Source: Idiomarina abyssalis (lineage in GTDB: Bacteria > Pseudomonadota > Gammaproteobacteria > Enterobacterales > Alteromonadaceae). From it: a stretch of 64,000 nucleotides of DNA. Both the position numbers and the translations under genes were made by a program. The notes under the pieces were generated by a model that did not search any database, was not told where the DNA came from, and worked only from the letters and a program-made list of their open reading frames with translations. This document shows, piece after piece, positions 21,812 through 30,033 of the stretch. Location of the stretch: NCBI RefSeq assembly GCF_900116625.1, contig NZ_FPBE01000001.1, positions 558,001 to 622,000 on the forward strand. Direction: 5' to 3'. The first letter of the stretch is position 1; every line of letters starts with the position of its first letter.

Positions 21812-21827
21812 GTTCCATTAACGGAAC
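21812..21827. promoter_or_regulatory. Inverted repeat in azoR/lysR intergenic region, likely LysR operator
   Basis: GTTCCATTAACGGAAC has perfect 5-base arms (GTTCC / GGAAC) and fits the T-N11-A form of LysR-type sites. A further half-site CGTTCC lies near 21772. It sits 12 bases before the lysR start, which suits autorepression. Confidence 0.5.
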
Positions 21828-21839
21828 CTTGAGGTTTTT

Positions 21840-22751
21840 ATGTCTTTTCCCGATGTCACAAATTACTATCTATTTGCCCAAGTTATCGCCTCCGGCAGTA
21901 TTAGCGCTGCCTCAAGGGATTTAAGTCTGCCAAAATCAACCATAAGCCGGAAAATGACTCAATTGGAGGAGGAACAGGGCACAAGACTTTTTCACAGAAG
22001 TCGAAGCGGCCTTAAACTAACTGATGTTGGCCGTGAGTTTCTGGTGCATTGTGAACGCCTTGTCAGTGCTGCGGAGTCAGCTCAACAAGTCACTCAGCGT
22101 CTACTGGATAAGCCGCGAGGAAAAGTTGAAGTTAGCGCGCCTTATGCAATCAGTCAGAGTTTGTTAGTTCAGGTGTTACCAGAATTCATGAGTTTGTACC
22201 CGGAGGTCGAAATCCAGCTCGTGGTTACTAACCGTCCAGTGAATCTGGTTGAAGAGGGCATTGATGTTGCCTTGCGGGTTAGACCCACCATAGAAGACTC
22301 CAGCCTGATTGCCAGACCAATTAGCCAGGCACCTCAGACACTTTACATTGCGCCCGGCTTAATTCAGGACAAAGCCATTCTGAAACCCGAAGATTTACTA
22401 AAATTCGAGCATCTCAGTATGCACTACACAAACGGCCGCTATGGCTATGAACTGATTCACAGTTCGGGCCAGCAAAAGAATATCAGAATAAAACCACGGC
22501 TTATTACCGACGACATGATTGTGTTAAGAGAAGCCGCAATCAAACAATTAGGGATTGCCGCTTTACCTAATTACCTCTGTAACGAAGCGGTCAATAATGG
22601 CGACTTAGTTCCGGTATTAACCGACTGGCATTTGCCAATCGGAATTATGCATATGACGTACTCACACCGACGGGGAATTCTTCCCGCTGTACGTGTTTTT
22701 ATCGACTTTCTTGCCGAAAAGCTTCCAGATCTAGCTCAGCAGCAGTTTTAA
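21840..22751 (+). CDS. LysR-family transcriptional regulator, probable azoR regulator
   Basis: 303 aa. N-terminal winged helix-turn-helix (residues about 8-66; FAQVIASGSISAASRDLSLPKSTISRKMTQLEEEQG) and a C-terminal substrate-binding domain with VEVSAPYAISQSLLVQVLPEFM and NRPVNLVEEGIDVALRVRP, typical of the LysR subgroup that includes regulators of azoreductases and quinone oxidoreductases. A TTGAGG element precedes the ATG. Divergent gene pair with azoR; effector not known. Confidence 0.9.
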   Translation: MSFPDVTNYYLFAQVIASGSISAASRDLSLPKSTISRKMTQLEEEQGTRLFHRSRSGLKLTDVGREFLVHCERLVSAAESAQQVTQRLLDKPRGKVEVSAPYAISQSLLVQVLPEFMSLYPEVEIQLVVTNRPVNLVEEGIDVALRVRPTIEDSSLIARPISQAPQTLYIAPGLIQDKAILKPEDLLKFEHLSMHYTNGRYGYELIHSSGQQKNIRIKPRLITDDMIVLREAAIKQLGIAALPNYLCNEAVNNGDLVPVLTDWHLPIGIMHMTYSHRRGILPAVRVFIDFLAEKLPDLAQQQF

Positions 22752-22794
22752 AAAGTAAGCACTTCGTAGGGCTGTTATACTGATATAGTTATGA

Positions 22795-23019
22795 TTTAAC
22801 ATAATATACATTATACGCAATTATGTATTTGAAGCAGATACCTTCAAATTCCGCTATTTCTTTAGAAGGTTCTTCGGTGGTTCCCCGGTTGGCGTTGCCA
22901 AGGAATAAAGTACGCACCACCAATACAAGAAATTGAACTCTGGCATTGGTTATTTCTGGCGTCGTGACAAGATGACAAAACGACAACGTTACCGCCTAAG
23001 TTGTACATTTAGCTCTTAA
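22795..23019 (+). pseudogene. Possible gene relic with in-frame stop
   Basis: One plus-strand frame without a start codon reads protein-like text broken by a TAA at 22906-22908: before it FKFRYFFRRFFGGSPVGVAKE, after it QYKKLNSGIGYFWRRDKMTK and more basic residues, ending at a TAA at 23017. The basic, aromatic, glycine-pair pattern recalls small DNA-binding domains such as AP2, but the match is loose. It could also be non-coding DNA that reads well by chance. Confidence 0.25.
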
Positions 23020-23055
23020 TCTGTCTAAAGCCTGTTGTCGACTTGCAGGCTGCAT
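22996..23055 (-). other. 19-codon frame with good ribosome site (possible truncated gene start)
   Basis: ATG preceded by GGAG eight bases upstream encodes MQPASRQQALDRLRAKCTT, then TAG. The composition looks like a real N-terminus, so it may be the stump of a lost gene divergent from lonH, or a tiny peptide. No family recognised. Confidence 0.2.
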
Positions 23056-23149
23056 TGTTCTTCTCCGTTTTTTATTACCACAGCAAAACGCTCTCAATTA
23101 GCCATTTCTGTTATCATGTCTTTATTGCTAGTTAAGGAAGAACAATTCA

Positions 23150-25066
23150 ATGAAATTAGATAATTTCGCATTGCAGCCACAAACAAATGAATGGCTGAAT
23201 GAGCTGCCGGCCGAACTTAAAGAAGATGCATTAGTTGGACAAAGACGAGCTGTTAATGCATTGAACAACGCCTTGCGCCAACAAGGCACTTATTCAAATA
23301 TCTATGCGTTGTTTCCTACAGGGCTTTTGAAGCGCGATCTTCTCGACTCATATTTTAACGACAACCATTGGGAATTTACGCAGTGGTATGACTGGATTTA
23401 CCTGGCAAACCCAACAGATCCACTAAGGCCATTATGCGTGAATTTACCCTCAGGTAGCGCTGATGCCGCTATCAAAGCTATCTGGGGGTTTCTGCAACGT
23501 CCACTAGACCAGCGCGACGAGGCCTACAAAGCGATAATTGAGCAGTTTGATACCCATAATTTGCGTGATTATATGCAGCAGATTAGAGATAAAAAAGCCG
23601 AGGAAATTCAGGGTGAAAGTCTGGCTTCTGTTCTTGTAGGACATGAACACCCTGCCCCTTATTATTATTGCGACCGCGTAACCGAAGAGCGTTTGTTCGG
23701 ACATATTGGGGTTCAATCCATTGAAGGCACGGTTAGCTCAGAGCTTCACCTTATTGAAGCGGGCTTACTGCACAAAGCAAATGGCGGTGTATTGGCCATT
23801 GAAGTTGCGCAATTGCTGGAAAATATCAAGCTCTGGAAACGTTTAAAAGACGTTATAGAAGGCGGTGAATTTGAATGGCCAAGACAGTCGCCTGATTCAG
23901 GTGCTGCTTTTTTCTATCGGCCTGAGTCAGTCCCTGTGAGCATAAAAATTGTTTTACTCGGCTCTCGCAACGAGTACGCGCAACTGCGCGAATACGACGA
24001 AGACTTCGACCATTTTTTCCCGTTTCTTGCGGACTTTCATGGTCATTACGCGACACAAAACGAGCCAGTAGCGCCCTACTTCAACTATTTACAGTATGTA
24101 TGGCAACTGGCTGACGTGTTGCCCTTGAGCACCGACGGTTATTCTGCCTTGCTGCGGGTTTGTGCCAGATATACCGATTACCAGCAAGAATTGACACTTA
24201 ATACAGTCAGTCTGCTCCAGCTTCTTCGGGAAGCCAATGATTGCGCGTTGCAGAATCAACACGCAAAAATTGATAAAGCAGCGATAGATTTAGCGCTTCA
24301 GCAACAACGCGATCGCGAAGGTAACCTTGCCGAACTCAGTCGACGCAGCATTCTTGAGCAGCAGGTTCGAATTGATACGCACGGCACCGCCGTTGGTCAA
24401 TTGAACGGTTTGACCGTTGTGACTATGGGCGGCAGTGAGTTCGGCGAACCTTCCCGAATTACCGCGACCATTCACTACGGTGACGGCGACATTATCGATA
24501 TAGAGCGTAAATCTGATCTCTCCGGTAATATTCATACCAAAGGCGTCATGATTCTAAGTGCTTATTTGGCTAATCAATTTGCCCGCCATGAACCTTTGTC
24601 AGTCTCAGCAACCGTTGTGTTTGAGCAATCTTACTACGAAGTTGATGGAGACAGCGCGTCACTTGGCGAGCTTTGCTGCTTAATTTCAGCCTTGGCAGAA
24701 CAGCCCGTTAAACAGTCTCTTGCCATTACCGGCGCGGTTGACCAATTTGGCAATGTTCAGTCAATTGGTGCGGTCAATGAAAAAATTGAGGGTTACTATG
24801 CGCTTTGTGCACACCGGGGACTTAACGGTGAGCAAGGTGTCATTATTCCGCAGTCAAACAAACATCAACTCAACCTTAATGACGAAATCGTTGAAGCCGT
24901 AAAAAATGGGCAGTTTCACGTTTATACTGTTGAACATGTCGAGGAAGCCTTAGAGCTATTAACCGAAATACCAATTAAGACCCTTTTCCAGCACGTGCGA
25001 GACCGTACATTGGATAGTTCTGACAATGATCAACCTCGCAGCTTTTGGCGCCGTATTTTTAGCTAA
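23150..25066 (+). CDS. lonH: Lon-like serine protease LonH/YcbZ family
   Basis: 638 aa. The C-terminal Lon protease domain is intact: INxHG-type core around FGEPSRITATIHYGDGDIID, catalytic serine in DGDSAS (S502) and lysine in GAVNEKIEGYY (K545). The N-terminal AAA-like half has no readable Walker A: the place where it is expected reads ALFPTGLLKRDLL, without GKS/T, and the Walker B region is ANGGVLAIEVAQLL. E. coli YcbZ, as I recall it, has the same lack, so this seems a family trait. AAGGA precedes the ATG. Directly upstream of fabA, as ycbZ is in E. coli. Substrates unknown. Confidence 0.88.
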   Translation: MKLDNFALQPQTNEWLNELPAELKEDALVGQRRAVNALNNALRQQGTYSNIYALFPTGLLKRDLLDSYFNDNHWEFTQWYDWIYLANPTDPLRPLCVNLPSGSADAAIKAIWGFLQRPLDQRDEAYKAIIEQFDTHNLRDYMQQIRDKKAEEIQGESLASVLVGHEHPAPYYYCDRVTEERLFGHIGVQSIEGTVSSELHLIEAGLLHKANGGVLAIEVAQLLENIKLWKRLKDVIEGGEFEWPRQSPDSGAAFFYRPESVPVSIKIVLLGSRNEYAQLREYDEDFDHFFPFLADFHGHYATQNEPVAPYFNYLQYVWQLADVLPLSTDGYSALLRVCARYTDYQQELTLNTVSLLQLLREANDCALQNQHAKIDKAAIDLALQQQRDREGNLAELSRRSILEQQVRIDTHGTAVGQLNGLTVVTMGGSEFGEPSRITATIHYGDGDIIDIERKSDLSGNIHTKGVMILSAYLANQFARHEPLSVSATVVFEQSYYEVDGDSASLGELCCLISALAEQPVKQSLAITGAVDQFGNVQSIGAVNEKIEGYYALCAHRGLNGEQGVIIPQSNKHQLNLNDEIVEAVKNGQFHVYTVEHVEEALELLTEIPIKTLFQHVRDRTLDSSDNDQPRSFWRRIFS

Positions 25067-25071
25067 GAAAG

Positions 25072-25088
25072 AACTTGTCGGATTTGTT
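25072..25088. promoter_or_regulatory. FadR-like site upstream of fabA
   Basis: AACTTGTCGGATTTGTT resembles the 17-base FadR operator (about 15 of 17 positions against AGCTGGTCCGACNTGTT when A/G is allowed at position 2) and sits where the E. coli fabA FadR site sits relative to the FabR site. Implies activation of fabA by FadR. Confidence 0.6.
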
Positions 25089-25090
25089 TG

Positions 25091-25106
25091 GCGTACAGTT
25101 GTACGC
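25091..25106. promoter_or_regulatory. FabR-like operator upstream of fabA
   Basis: GCGTACAGTTGTACGC is a perfect palindrome (7-base arms, 2-base spacer) and matches the E. coli FabR site core GCGTACA-N2-TGT. It lies two bases after the FadR-like site, 42 bases before the fabA start. Confidence 0.7.
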
Positions 25107-25148
25107 TAAACTGCGCCCTAGTTTTTGAATAACTAAATTAGGGTATTT

Positions 25149-25661
25149 ATGAATCAGTCGAGCTTTACTCGCGAAGAACTTCTGGCCTGCAGTCGCGGGG
25201 AAATGTTTGGTCCTGGCAACAGCAAGCTGCCAGCCCCCAATATGCTAATGATGGATCGCATCATTGAAATTAATGAAGACGGCGGTTCGGCCGGCAAAGG
25301 TTTTATCCATGCTGAGCTCGATATCCATCCTGATCTTTGGTTCTTTGATTGCCATTTTAAAGGTGACCCTGTCATGCCTGGTTGTCTTGGCCTTGATGCT
25401 ATGTGGCAATTACTTGGTTTTCACCTGGCATGGTCTGGTGGACCAGGCCGCGGACGTGCATTAGGTGTTGGTGAAGTGAAGTTCACCGGGCAAATACTCC
25501 CTGAACATAAAAAAGTAAGCTACTACATTGATATGACGCGAGTCATTAAGCGCAAATTGTTCATGGGTGTGGGCAATGGACGCGTGGAAGTAGACGGCCG
25601 CGAGATCTATACCGCCAAAGACTTAAAAGTGGGTCTATTTACAGATACTTCTACTTTCTAA
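25149..25661 (+). CDS. fabA: 3-hydroxydecanoyl-ACP dehydratase/isomerase
   Basis: 170 aa hot-dog-fold enzyme that dehydrates 3-hydroxydecanoyl-ACP and isomerises the product to cis-3-decenoyl-ACP, the entry to unsaturated fatty acids. The active-site histidine (H69) and aspartate (D83) lie in [20 protein letters not shown]. The C-terminal part ([20 protein letters not shown]) is also typical. Own promoter region with FadR- and FabR-like sites; ends at a hairpin shared with convergent rmf. Confidence 0.97.
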   Translation: MNQSSFTREELLACSRGEMFGPGNSKLPAPNMLMMDRIIEINEDGGSAGKGFIHAELDIHPDLWFFDCHFKGDPVMPGCLGLDAMWQLLGFHLAWSGGPGRGRALGVGEVKFTGQILPEHKKVSYYIDMTRVIKRKLFMGVGNGRVEVDGREIYTAKDLKVGLFTDTSTF

Positions 25662-25680
25662 AACTCGTCTTAAACGAAAA

Positions 25681-25717
25681 AACGCCGATGCTTTTTTATA
25701 TTTAAGCATCGGCGTTT
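25681..25717. terminator. Hairpin terminator between fabA and rmf
   Basis: AACGCCGATGC and GCATCGGCGTTT form an 11-base stem with a T/A-rich loop of about 14 bases; A and T tracts flank it, so it can serve both convergent genes. Confidence 0.75.
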
Positions 25718-25745
25718 AAATTATCTATCTATTTACTTCTGACAC

Positions 25746-25922
25746 TTAGCGGAATAAGCCGGTATTTCTGGCCTCCATTGCATCTCGCCAACCTCCCAGC
25801 CAGTGGGATCTAAAATCATCTTGAGTTTGATAAGGACAGTGGTCTTTTGAGCGGCCATGCAAACCAGCTTTAAAGCCTTGAGTATGTGCTCTTTCAAAGC
25901 GATCACGCTTTTGTCTTTTCAT
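25746..25922 (-). CDS. rmf: Ribosome modulation factor
   Basis: 58 aa basic protein starting MKRQKRDRFERAHTQGFKAG, with HGRSKDHCPY and the WLGGWRDAMEARN block of Rmf. It binds 70S ribosomes and promotes 100S dimers in stationary phase. Near-identical in the key region to E. coli Rmf and found in its usual place after fabA. GAGGG lies before the ATG. The leader carries a small GAGGC/GCCTC hairpin. Short enough to be missed by length-filtered gene calls. Confidence 0.96.
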   Translation of the reverse strand: MKRQKRDRFERAHTQGFKAGLHGRSKDHCPYQTQDDFRSHWLGGWRDAMEARNTGLFR

Positions 25923-25967
25923 AAATCTATCCCTCGCCTGTTATTCACAGATTATTATTTAGAGAGT

Positions 25968-25990
25968 TGAGGCGTTTTTTTGTTGCCTCA
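25968..25990 (-). other. Hairpin in the rmf leader
   Basis: TGAGGC, an A-rich loop of 11 bases, then GCCTCA on the minus strand, 46 bases before the rmf start. The hairpin is followed by AACTCTC, not a T tract, so it is not a terminator for this strand; it may protect the very stable rmf mRNA or be incidental. Confidence 0.35.
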
Positions 25991-26034
25991 TTACTATTGA
26001 TAGACTTATTTCAGGAGAGTTCAATCGTAAAAGC

Positions 26035-26078
26035 AGCACAGTATCCATTGACTTTTTTTAACGGATTGAAACTGTGCT
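26035..26078 (-). terminator. Probable terminator after the DUF3466 gene
   Basis: AGCACAGT and ACTGTGCT form an 8-base stem 21 bases past the stop, with a long inner part (ATCC/GGAT) and a weak T-rich tail on the minus strand. Less typical than the other hairpins. Confidence 0.45.
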
Positions 26079-26098
26079 ACTTTTTATTTTCTAAACGA

Positions 26099-27841
26099 TT
26101 ATGATTTTTTGGTCTTAAGGAAGGCTCTTCTGCGTATTGCGGTAATAAGCAAACCAAGTGAGCCTAAAGTAAGCAGTGAAAACAGGCCGGTTGACGCACC
26201 TTCACGCTCAATTTGATTCTCTTCCTGGCGGCAGTTATTCAGTTCACCATCAACAGGATCAAGCTTGATTGTTACTGCGACTTCCCGCGTTTGAGTCTCA
26301 CCCGATTCGTCCTGATACTCTTGCTGTTTAAGGGCTGTAGCAAGGATAACACCGTTATCATTTATGCTATTGGCTTCTACTATATCGTAAGGACTATCAC
26401 AGCTAATCGCGTCGTTTAAGTTAATAAACTCTGCAGCCTCATCGGTACTGTCATAAGCAAAACCAACGCGTTGACGAACGTTAGACAACGTTGCTTCAAT
26501 CTCGCCTGTACCTACTGCCATGCCATTGTTGTTAATTGAATGAATAATGGTTGAGGATCCAGTGAAGAACCCGGGTACCATCGTCAATTCATCGAGATCA
26601 ACATCATAAATGAAAGCTGTGTTTCTTAAGGTACCAGACAAGTTTTCAACTAAATAACCAGCCGCCTGGTTATTATCATTGATGTCTTTTGCTGACCCCC
26701 AGAAATATTTTTCATCTTCTGTCACAGGTACTGCTTCACCGTCGACAAAAATGGCAGGCATACGAATGGCGCCGCGCTGAGGATGGTAAGTCCAACTCTG
26801 GCCGACAGCAATACTGTTATTGTTGACAGCAAAAGCATAACTTGAGAAATCTCGATCATCTTCCTCGTTTCTTGGAACTAATGTCCCAAGCTCTTGCTGG
26901 CTAATAACTTCGCCACTAGCATCAAGCTGCCACAAGAAACCTCTAACATCATAAATTGAACGTCGTGCAGAAAAGCTAGATCTGCCTCCGCCAAAGCGAG
27001 GATTATAAAAAGGCTCTATATTTGACGCGCCGGTGCTTTTTGTCTCAAACCAGATGTTCCAGGCGCAAACCTGAAGTGGAGCAGAAACGATATCATCCTC
27101 ATCTTCTGGTTCGCAGTTAGCTATGCGCTCTTCGGATCTTGGGCTTACACCTACACTGGCGTATCCCGCCGCTAGTCCACTATCGTTAATATCGAAAAGA
27201 GCACTTTCACCACCAAGATAATCCGTTGCTGGAGGCGTTATTGAAGTCGTTTCACCGTTGTTATACCAAACGCCCCGAGTAATGAAGTCTGAAACAAAAA
27301 ATTCAGAAGTTTGCTCCTCACCTTCACCATCTGTATATGTGTATTCAATTAAACCAAACGGAGCGCTGCTGTAACCCACTGCCGAATTCTGATTATTTAT
27401 TGAATAAAAATAGCTGTCGGTGCTGTCTTCTAACTGATCTTCGTTTGCGGGAAACGGAACAATGGACTGAACAGTCGTATCAAAATAATAAGAACGGTTA
27501 ATGCCGACCCTTTGCTGCTGAGGTTCAGAGTTTCGCTCATTGGCTATTTGCTGAATTATGTATTCTCGTTGTTCCGGCGTTAAGGTATCAACCTCCTCTA
27601 TGTCGGCGATTCCCGCATTCTGCAAAATAGCTGGAGATATCTTAGTCAGATCAAGTTCAACATCGGTCGGTAGGCGCGAAACACCGACAACAAACTCCTG
27701 AGCATTGATATCCTTCGCAAAACTGTGGCGAAAATTATCAGCGGTTGGAATTTCTTCAATTTCATATTTATCTGCTACAGCAGAGAAAGATATTGTCGAC
27801 ACTATCGCGACTGTGAGTGTTTTCAGCGTAAATGATTTCAT
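26099..27841 (-). CDS. DUF3466-family secreted protein with HAF-like repeats and GlyGly-CTERM-like tail
   Basis: 580 aa. A signal peptide (TLTVAIVSTISFSAVADK) leads an acidic exported domain. At least six copies of an (I/V)N(D/N)xxxAxG unit are seen: INNQNSAVGYS, INDSGLAAGYA, VNNNSIAVGQS, INDNNQAAGYL, INNNGMAVGTG, INDNGVILATA, as in HAF extracellular repeats. The C-terminus has a glycine/serine stretch, one helix and a basic end (GASTGLFSLLTLGSLGLL then RRR and KTKK), which fits the GlyGly-CTERM signal cut by rhombosortase. DUF3466 proteins sit near rmf and uup in Shewanella relatives. Function unknown; 6 bp downstream of uup. Confidence 0.82.
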   Translation of the reverse strand: MKSFTLKTLTVAIVSTISFSAVADKYEIEEIPTADNFRHSFAKDINAQEFVVGVSRLPTDVELDLTKISPAILQNAGIADIEEVDTLTPEQREYIIQQIANERNSEPQQQRVGINRSYYFDTTVQSIVPFPANEDQLEDSTDSYFYSINNQNSAVGYSSAPFGLIEYTYTDGEGEEQTSEFFVSDFITRGVWYNNGETTSITPPATDYLGGESALFDINDSGLAAGYASVGVSPRSEERIANCEPEDEDDIVSAPLQVCAWNIWFETKSTGASNIEPFYNPRFGGGRSSFSARRSIYDVRGFLWQLDASGEVISQQELGTLVPRNEEDDRDFSSYAFAVNNNSIAVGQSWTYHPQRGAIRMPAIFVDGEAVPVTEDEKYFWGSAKDINDNNQAAGYLVENLSGTLRNTAFIYDVDLDELTMVPGFFTGSSTIIHSINNNGMAVGTGEIEATLSNVRQRVGFAYDSTDEAAEFINLNDAISCDSPYDIVEANSINDNGVILATALKQQEYQDESGETQTREVAVTIKLDPVDGELNNCRQEENQIEREGASTGLFSLLTLGSLGLLITAIRRRAFLKTKKS

Positions 27842-27847
27842 TATTAA

Positions 27848-29794
27848 CTAACTACTCTGTTCTGATAAGTTTTCCAGTTCTTCCCAGCGCTCCAGGTCCT
27901 GCATCAATTGCTCTTCAATACTGGCAATTTCAGTCATCACTGGTTCCGTTTTATCTAGTGGCTGTTCAAAGAACCCCGGTTCATTCATTATTTTTTGTAA
28001 TTCTTCAAGTTTTGCTTCTTTGTCAGCAATAACCTTTGGTAACTGTTCTAGTTCGCGCTGCAGTTTATAGGATAACTTCTTCTTAGGCTTGTCTGAACCT
28101 TTGTCGGCCGTTTTCTGCTTATTTTGCGAACTTTTGTTGCTGTCTGACTCTTTTGACGATGCTTTGGTTCCGCTATTTGAAAATGAATTTTCAGCCTTAG
28201 CGGCTAAATAATGGTTTAGCTCAGTAAAACCACCAATTATTTCAGTAATAACGCCCTCGCCTTCAAAATACAAAACGCTAGTGGCGGTGTTATCGACAAA
28301 CTCCCTATCGTGGCTGACTAACAGAACAGTCCCCTGATAATTTGCAACAATTTGCTCCAGTAACTCTAAAGTTTCGATATCAAGGTCGTTGGTCGGCTCA
28401 TCCAGTACCAAAATATTGCTGGGTTTCAGCAAGATCTTAGCTAACAGAGCTCGGTTTCTCTCACCACCAGATAAGGCACGAACGGGAGTCCGGGATTGTT
28501 TAGGGCTAAACAGAAAGTCCTGTAAGTAACTAAGAATATGACGGCTACGTCCCTGAAATTCGATATCCTGCTTACCATCACCGACGTTATCCATCACGGT
28601 TTGTTCAGGATCAAGTTGCGATCGATGTTGATCAAAATAAGCAACTTCAAGGTTTGTACCCAGTTGAACTTTTCCGCTGTCAACGTCCTGCATGCCCAGA
28701 ATAACCTTGATTAAGGTACTTTTGCCGCAACCATTCGGACCGACAAAAGCGACTTTGTCGCCGCGCATTAGCAATAAGTCCAAATCATTAATAATCGGTT
28801 TTTCACCAAAACGTAAGGACAGATCTTCCCCTTCAAAAACTTTTTTGCCTGAACGAGATGACTCATTAACAGACAGGTTCGCTTTGCCCTGAAGTTCTCG
28901 ACGTTGCTGTCGTTGTTTGCGCAAATCCTGGAGTGCACGCACCCGACCTTCGTTGCGAGTTCGTCGAGCCTTTATTCCTTGTCGAATCCAGGTTTCCTCA
29001 GCAGCTAACTTTTTATCAAACTCGGCATTGTGAGTTGCTTCGACTTCCAGCGCTTCTTGCTTCTTTTGCAAATAGGTATCGTAATTTCCGGGGTAACTGG
29101 TCAAATGCCCACGATCAAGATCGATAATTCGGGTGGCCAGACGACGAATAAATGCCCTGTCGTGGCTAATAAATAGCACAGCACCAGAAAAATTAACGAT
29201 TTGCTCTTCCAGCCAACGCACCATTTCAATATCCAAATGGTTGGTCGGTTCGTCCAGCAACAAAATGTCGGGATCAACAACCAAGGCACGAGCCAAAGCT
29301 ACACGGCGTAGCCAACCACCAGAAAGTGAAGCCATGGTCTCATCGGCCGGCAATTGCAGTTTCGTTAAGACCTGCTCTATTCGCGTATTCACCTGCCACC
29401 CGTTAATGGCGTCCAATTGATTCTGCAATTTATCCATTTCATCAAGTGTGGCACTGCTTGGCGAGTCAGTAAGGCTGGCTGAGAGTTCATGATAACGAGC
29501 CAACGCTTTACCCGATTCCGCGAGGGCTTCGGCAACGTAGTCAAATACTCTCTGCTCTGACTGTTTGGGCGGGTCCTGAGGTAAGCGTGTTACCTTAGTA
29601 TCTCCAACCCACTGTATTTGTCCCGAGTCCAGAACCACTTCACTGTCGATAGCTTTCAGTAAAGTTGATTTGCCCGCACCATTTCGGCCAACTAAACAAA
29701 CCCTTTCACCCGCTTCAATAGTAAAATCAACACCGTCTAAAATGGCATCGGCGCCAAAGGCCAGGTGCGCATCCTGTACACGTAATAAACTCAT
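27848..29794 (-). CDS. uup: ABC-F family ATPase Uup
   Basis: 648 aa soluble twin-ATPase. Two nucleotide-binding domains: Walker A GRNGAGKST and GPNGCGKST, signatures ASLSGGWLRRVALARAL and RALSGGERNRALLAKIL, Walker B DILLLDEPTNHLD and NILVLDEPTNDLD. A charged coiled-coil C-terminal domain (from about residue 560, KKKLSYKLQRELEQLPKVI) is the Uup mark; it binds DNA in E. coli Uup, which has been linked to transposon excision and to ribosome-related work. Overlaps the downstream-encoded thioredoxin-fold gene's stop by 4 bases (ATGA). Confidence 0.94.
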   Translation of the reverse strand: MSLLRVQDAHLAFGADAILDGVDFTIEAGERVCLVGRNGAGKSTLLKAIDSEVVLDSGQIQWVGDTKVTRLPQDPPKQSEQRVFDYVAEALAESGKALARYHELSASLTDSPSSATLDEMDKLQNQLDAINGWQVNTRIEQVLTKLQLPADETMASLSGGWLRRVALARALVVDPDILLLDEPTNHLDIEMVRWLEEQIVNFSGAVLFISHDRAFIRRLATRIIDLDRGHLTSYPGNYDTYLQKKQEALEVEATHNAEFDKKLAAEETWIRQGIKARRTRNEGRVRALQDLRKQRQQRRELQGKANLSVNESSRSGKKVFEGEDLSLRFGEKPIINDLDLLLMRGDKVAFVGPNGCGKSTLIKVILGMQDVDSGKVQLGTNLEVAYFDQHRSQLDPEQTVMDNVGDGKQDIEFQGRSRHILSYLQDFLFSPKQSRTPVRALSGGERNRALLAKILLKPSNILVLDEPTNDLDIETLELLEQIVANYQGTVLLVSHDREFVDNTATSVLYFEGEGVITEIIGGFTELNHYLAAKAENSFSNSGTKASSKESDSNKSSQNKQKTADKGSDKPKKKLSYKLQRELEQLPKVIADKEAKLEELQKIMNEPGFFEQPLDKTEPVMTEIASIEEQLMQDLERWEELENLSEQSS

Positions 29795-30030
29795 TGCTCT
29801 ACAAACTCCAGCAATTGATTAGCATCGAAAGGCCAACGCAGCTCGGCGTCGTCTTTTCCCCGAATAAATACTGGTACTAACCAGCCATACTCTTCTTGCA
29901 GCTCCTGCTGTTCGGCAATGTCGACTACTCCAAGTTCAACCGGCTCTTCCAGGTCAAGCGAATGCAATAACTGAATAGCCTGAGTACAAAGCGGACAGTT
30001 TGGTTTCGTAAGCAAATAAAACGCAGACAT
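29791..30030 (-). CDS. Glutaredoxin-like thioredoxin-fold protein
   Basis: 79 aa, a single small domain with the redox motif CPLC at residues 11-14 (LLTKPNCPLCTQAIQLL) and the cis-Pro strand YGWLVPVFIRG. It belongs to the glutaredoxin-like DUF836/YtnI-type family seen between rlmKL and uup in relatives. Partner thiol unknown. Lies 3 bp after rlmKL and overlaps uup by 4 bases. Confidence 0.85.
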   Translation of the reverse strand: MSAFYLLTKPNCPLCTQAIQLLHSLDLEEPVELGVVDIAEQQELQEEYGWLVPVFIRGKDDAELRWPFDANQLLEFVEQ

Positions 30031-30033
30031 TAA

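Larger units (their letters stand above)
22752..23149. other. 398-base intergenic region between lysR and lonH
   Basis: The longest gene-free stretch of the window. It is AT-rich near 22780-22830. It holds a possible protein relic on the plus strand (22795-23019), a 19-codon minus-strand frame (22996-23055), and the promoter and AAGGA ribosome site of lonH at its right end. No tRNA, repeat or clear riboswitch fold was recognised. Confidence 0.6.

Noticed and set aside
22789-22986. 65-codon minus-strand frame in the lysR-lonH gap as a real gene
   Set aside because: No ribosome site, no family resemblance, and the opposite frame looks more protein-like; treated as part of a possible relic region only.
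22795-23019. Calling the relic an AP2-type DNA-binding protein
   Set aside because: Only a glycine pair and scattered aromatic and basic residues fit; too weak to name.
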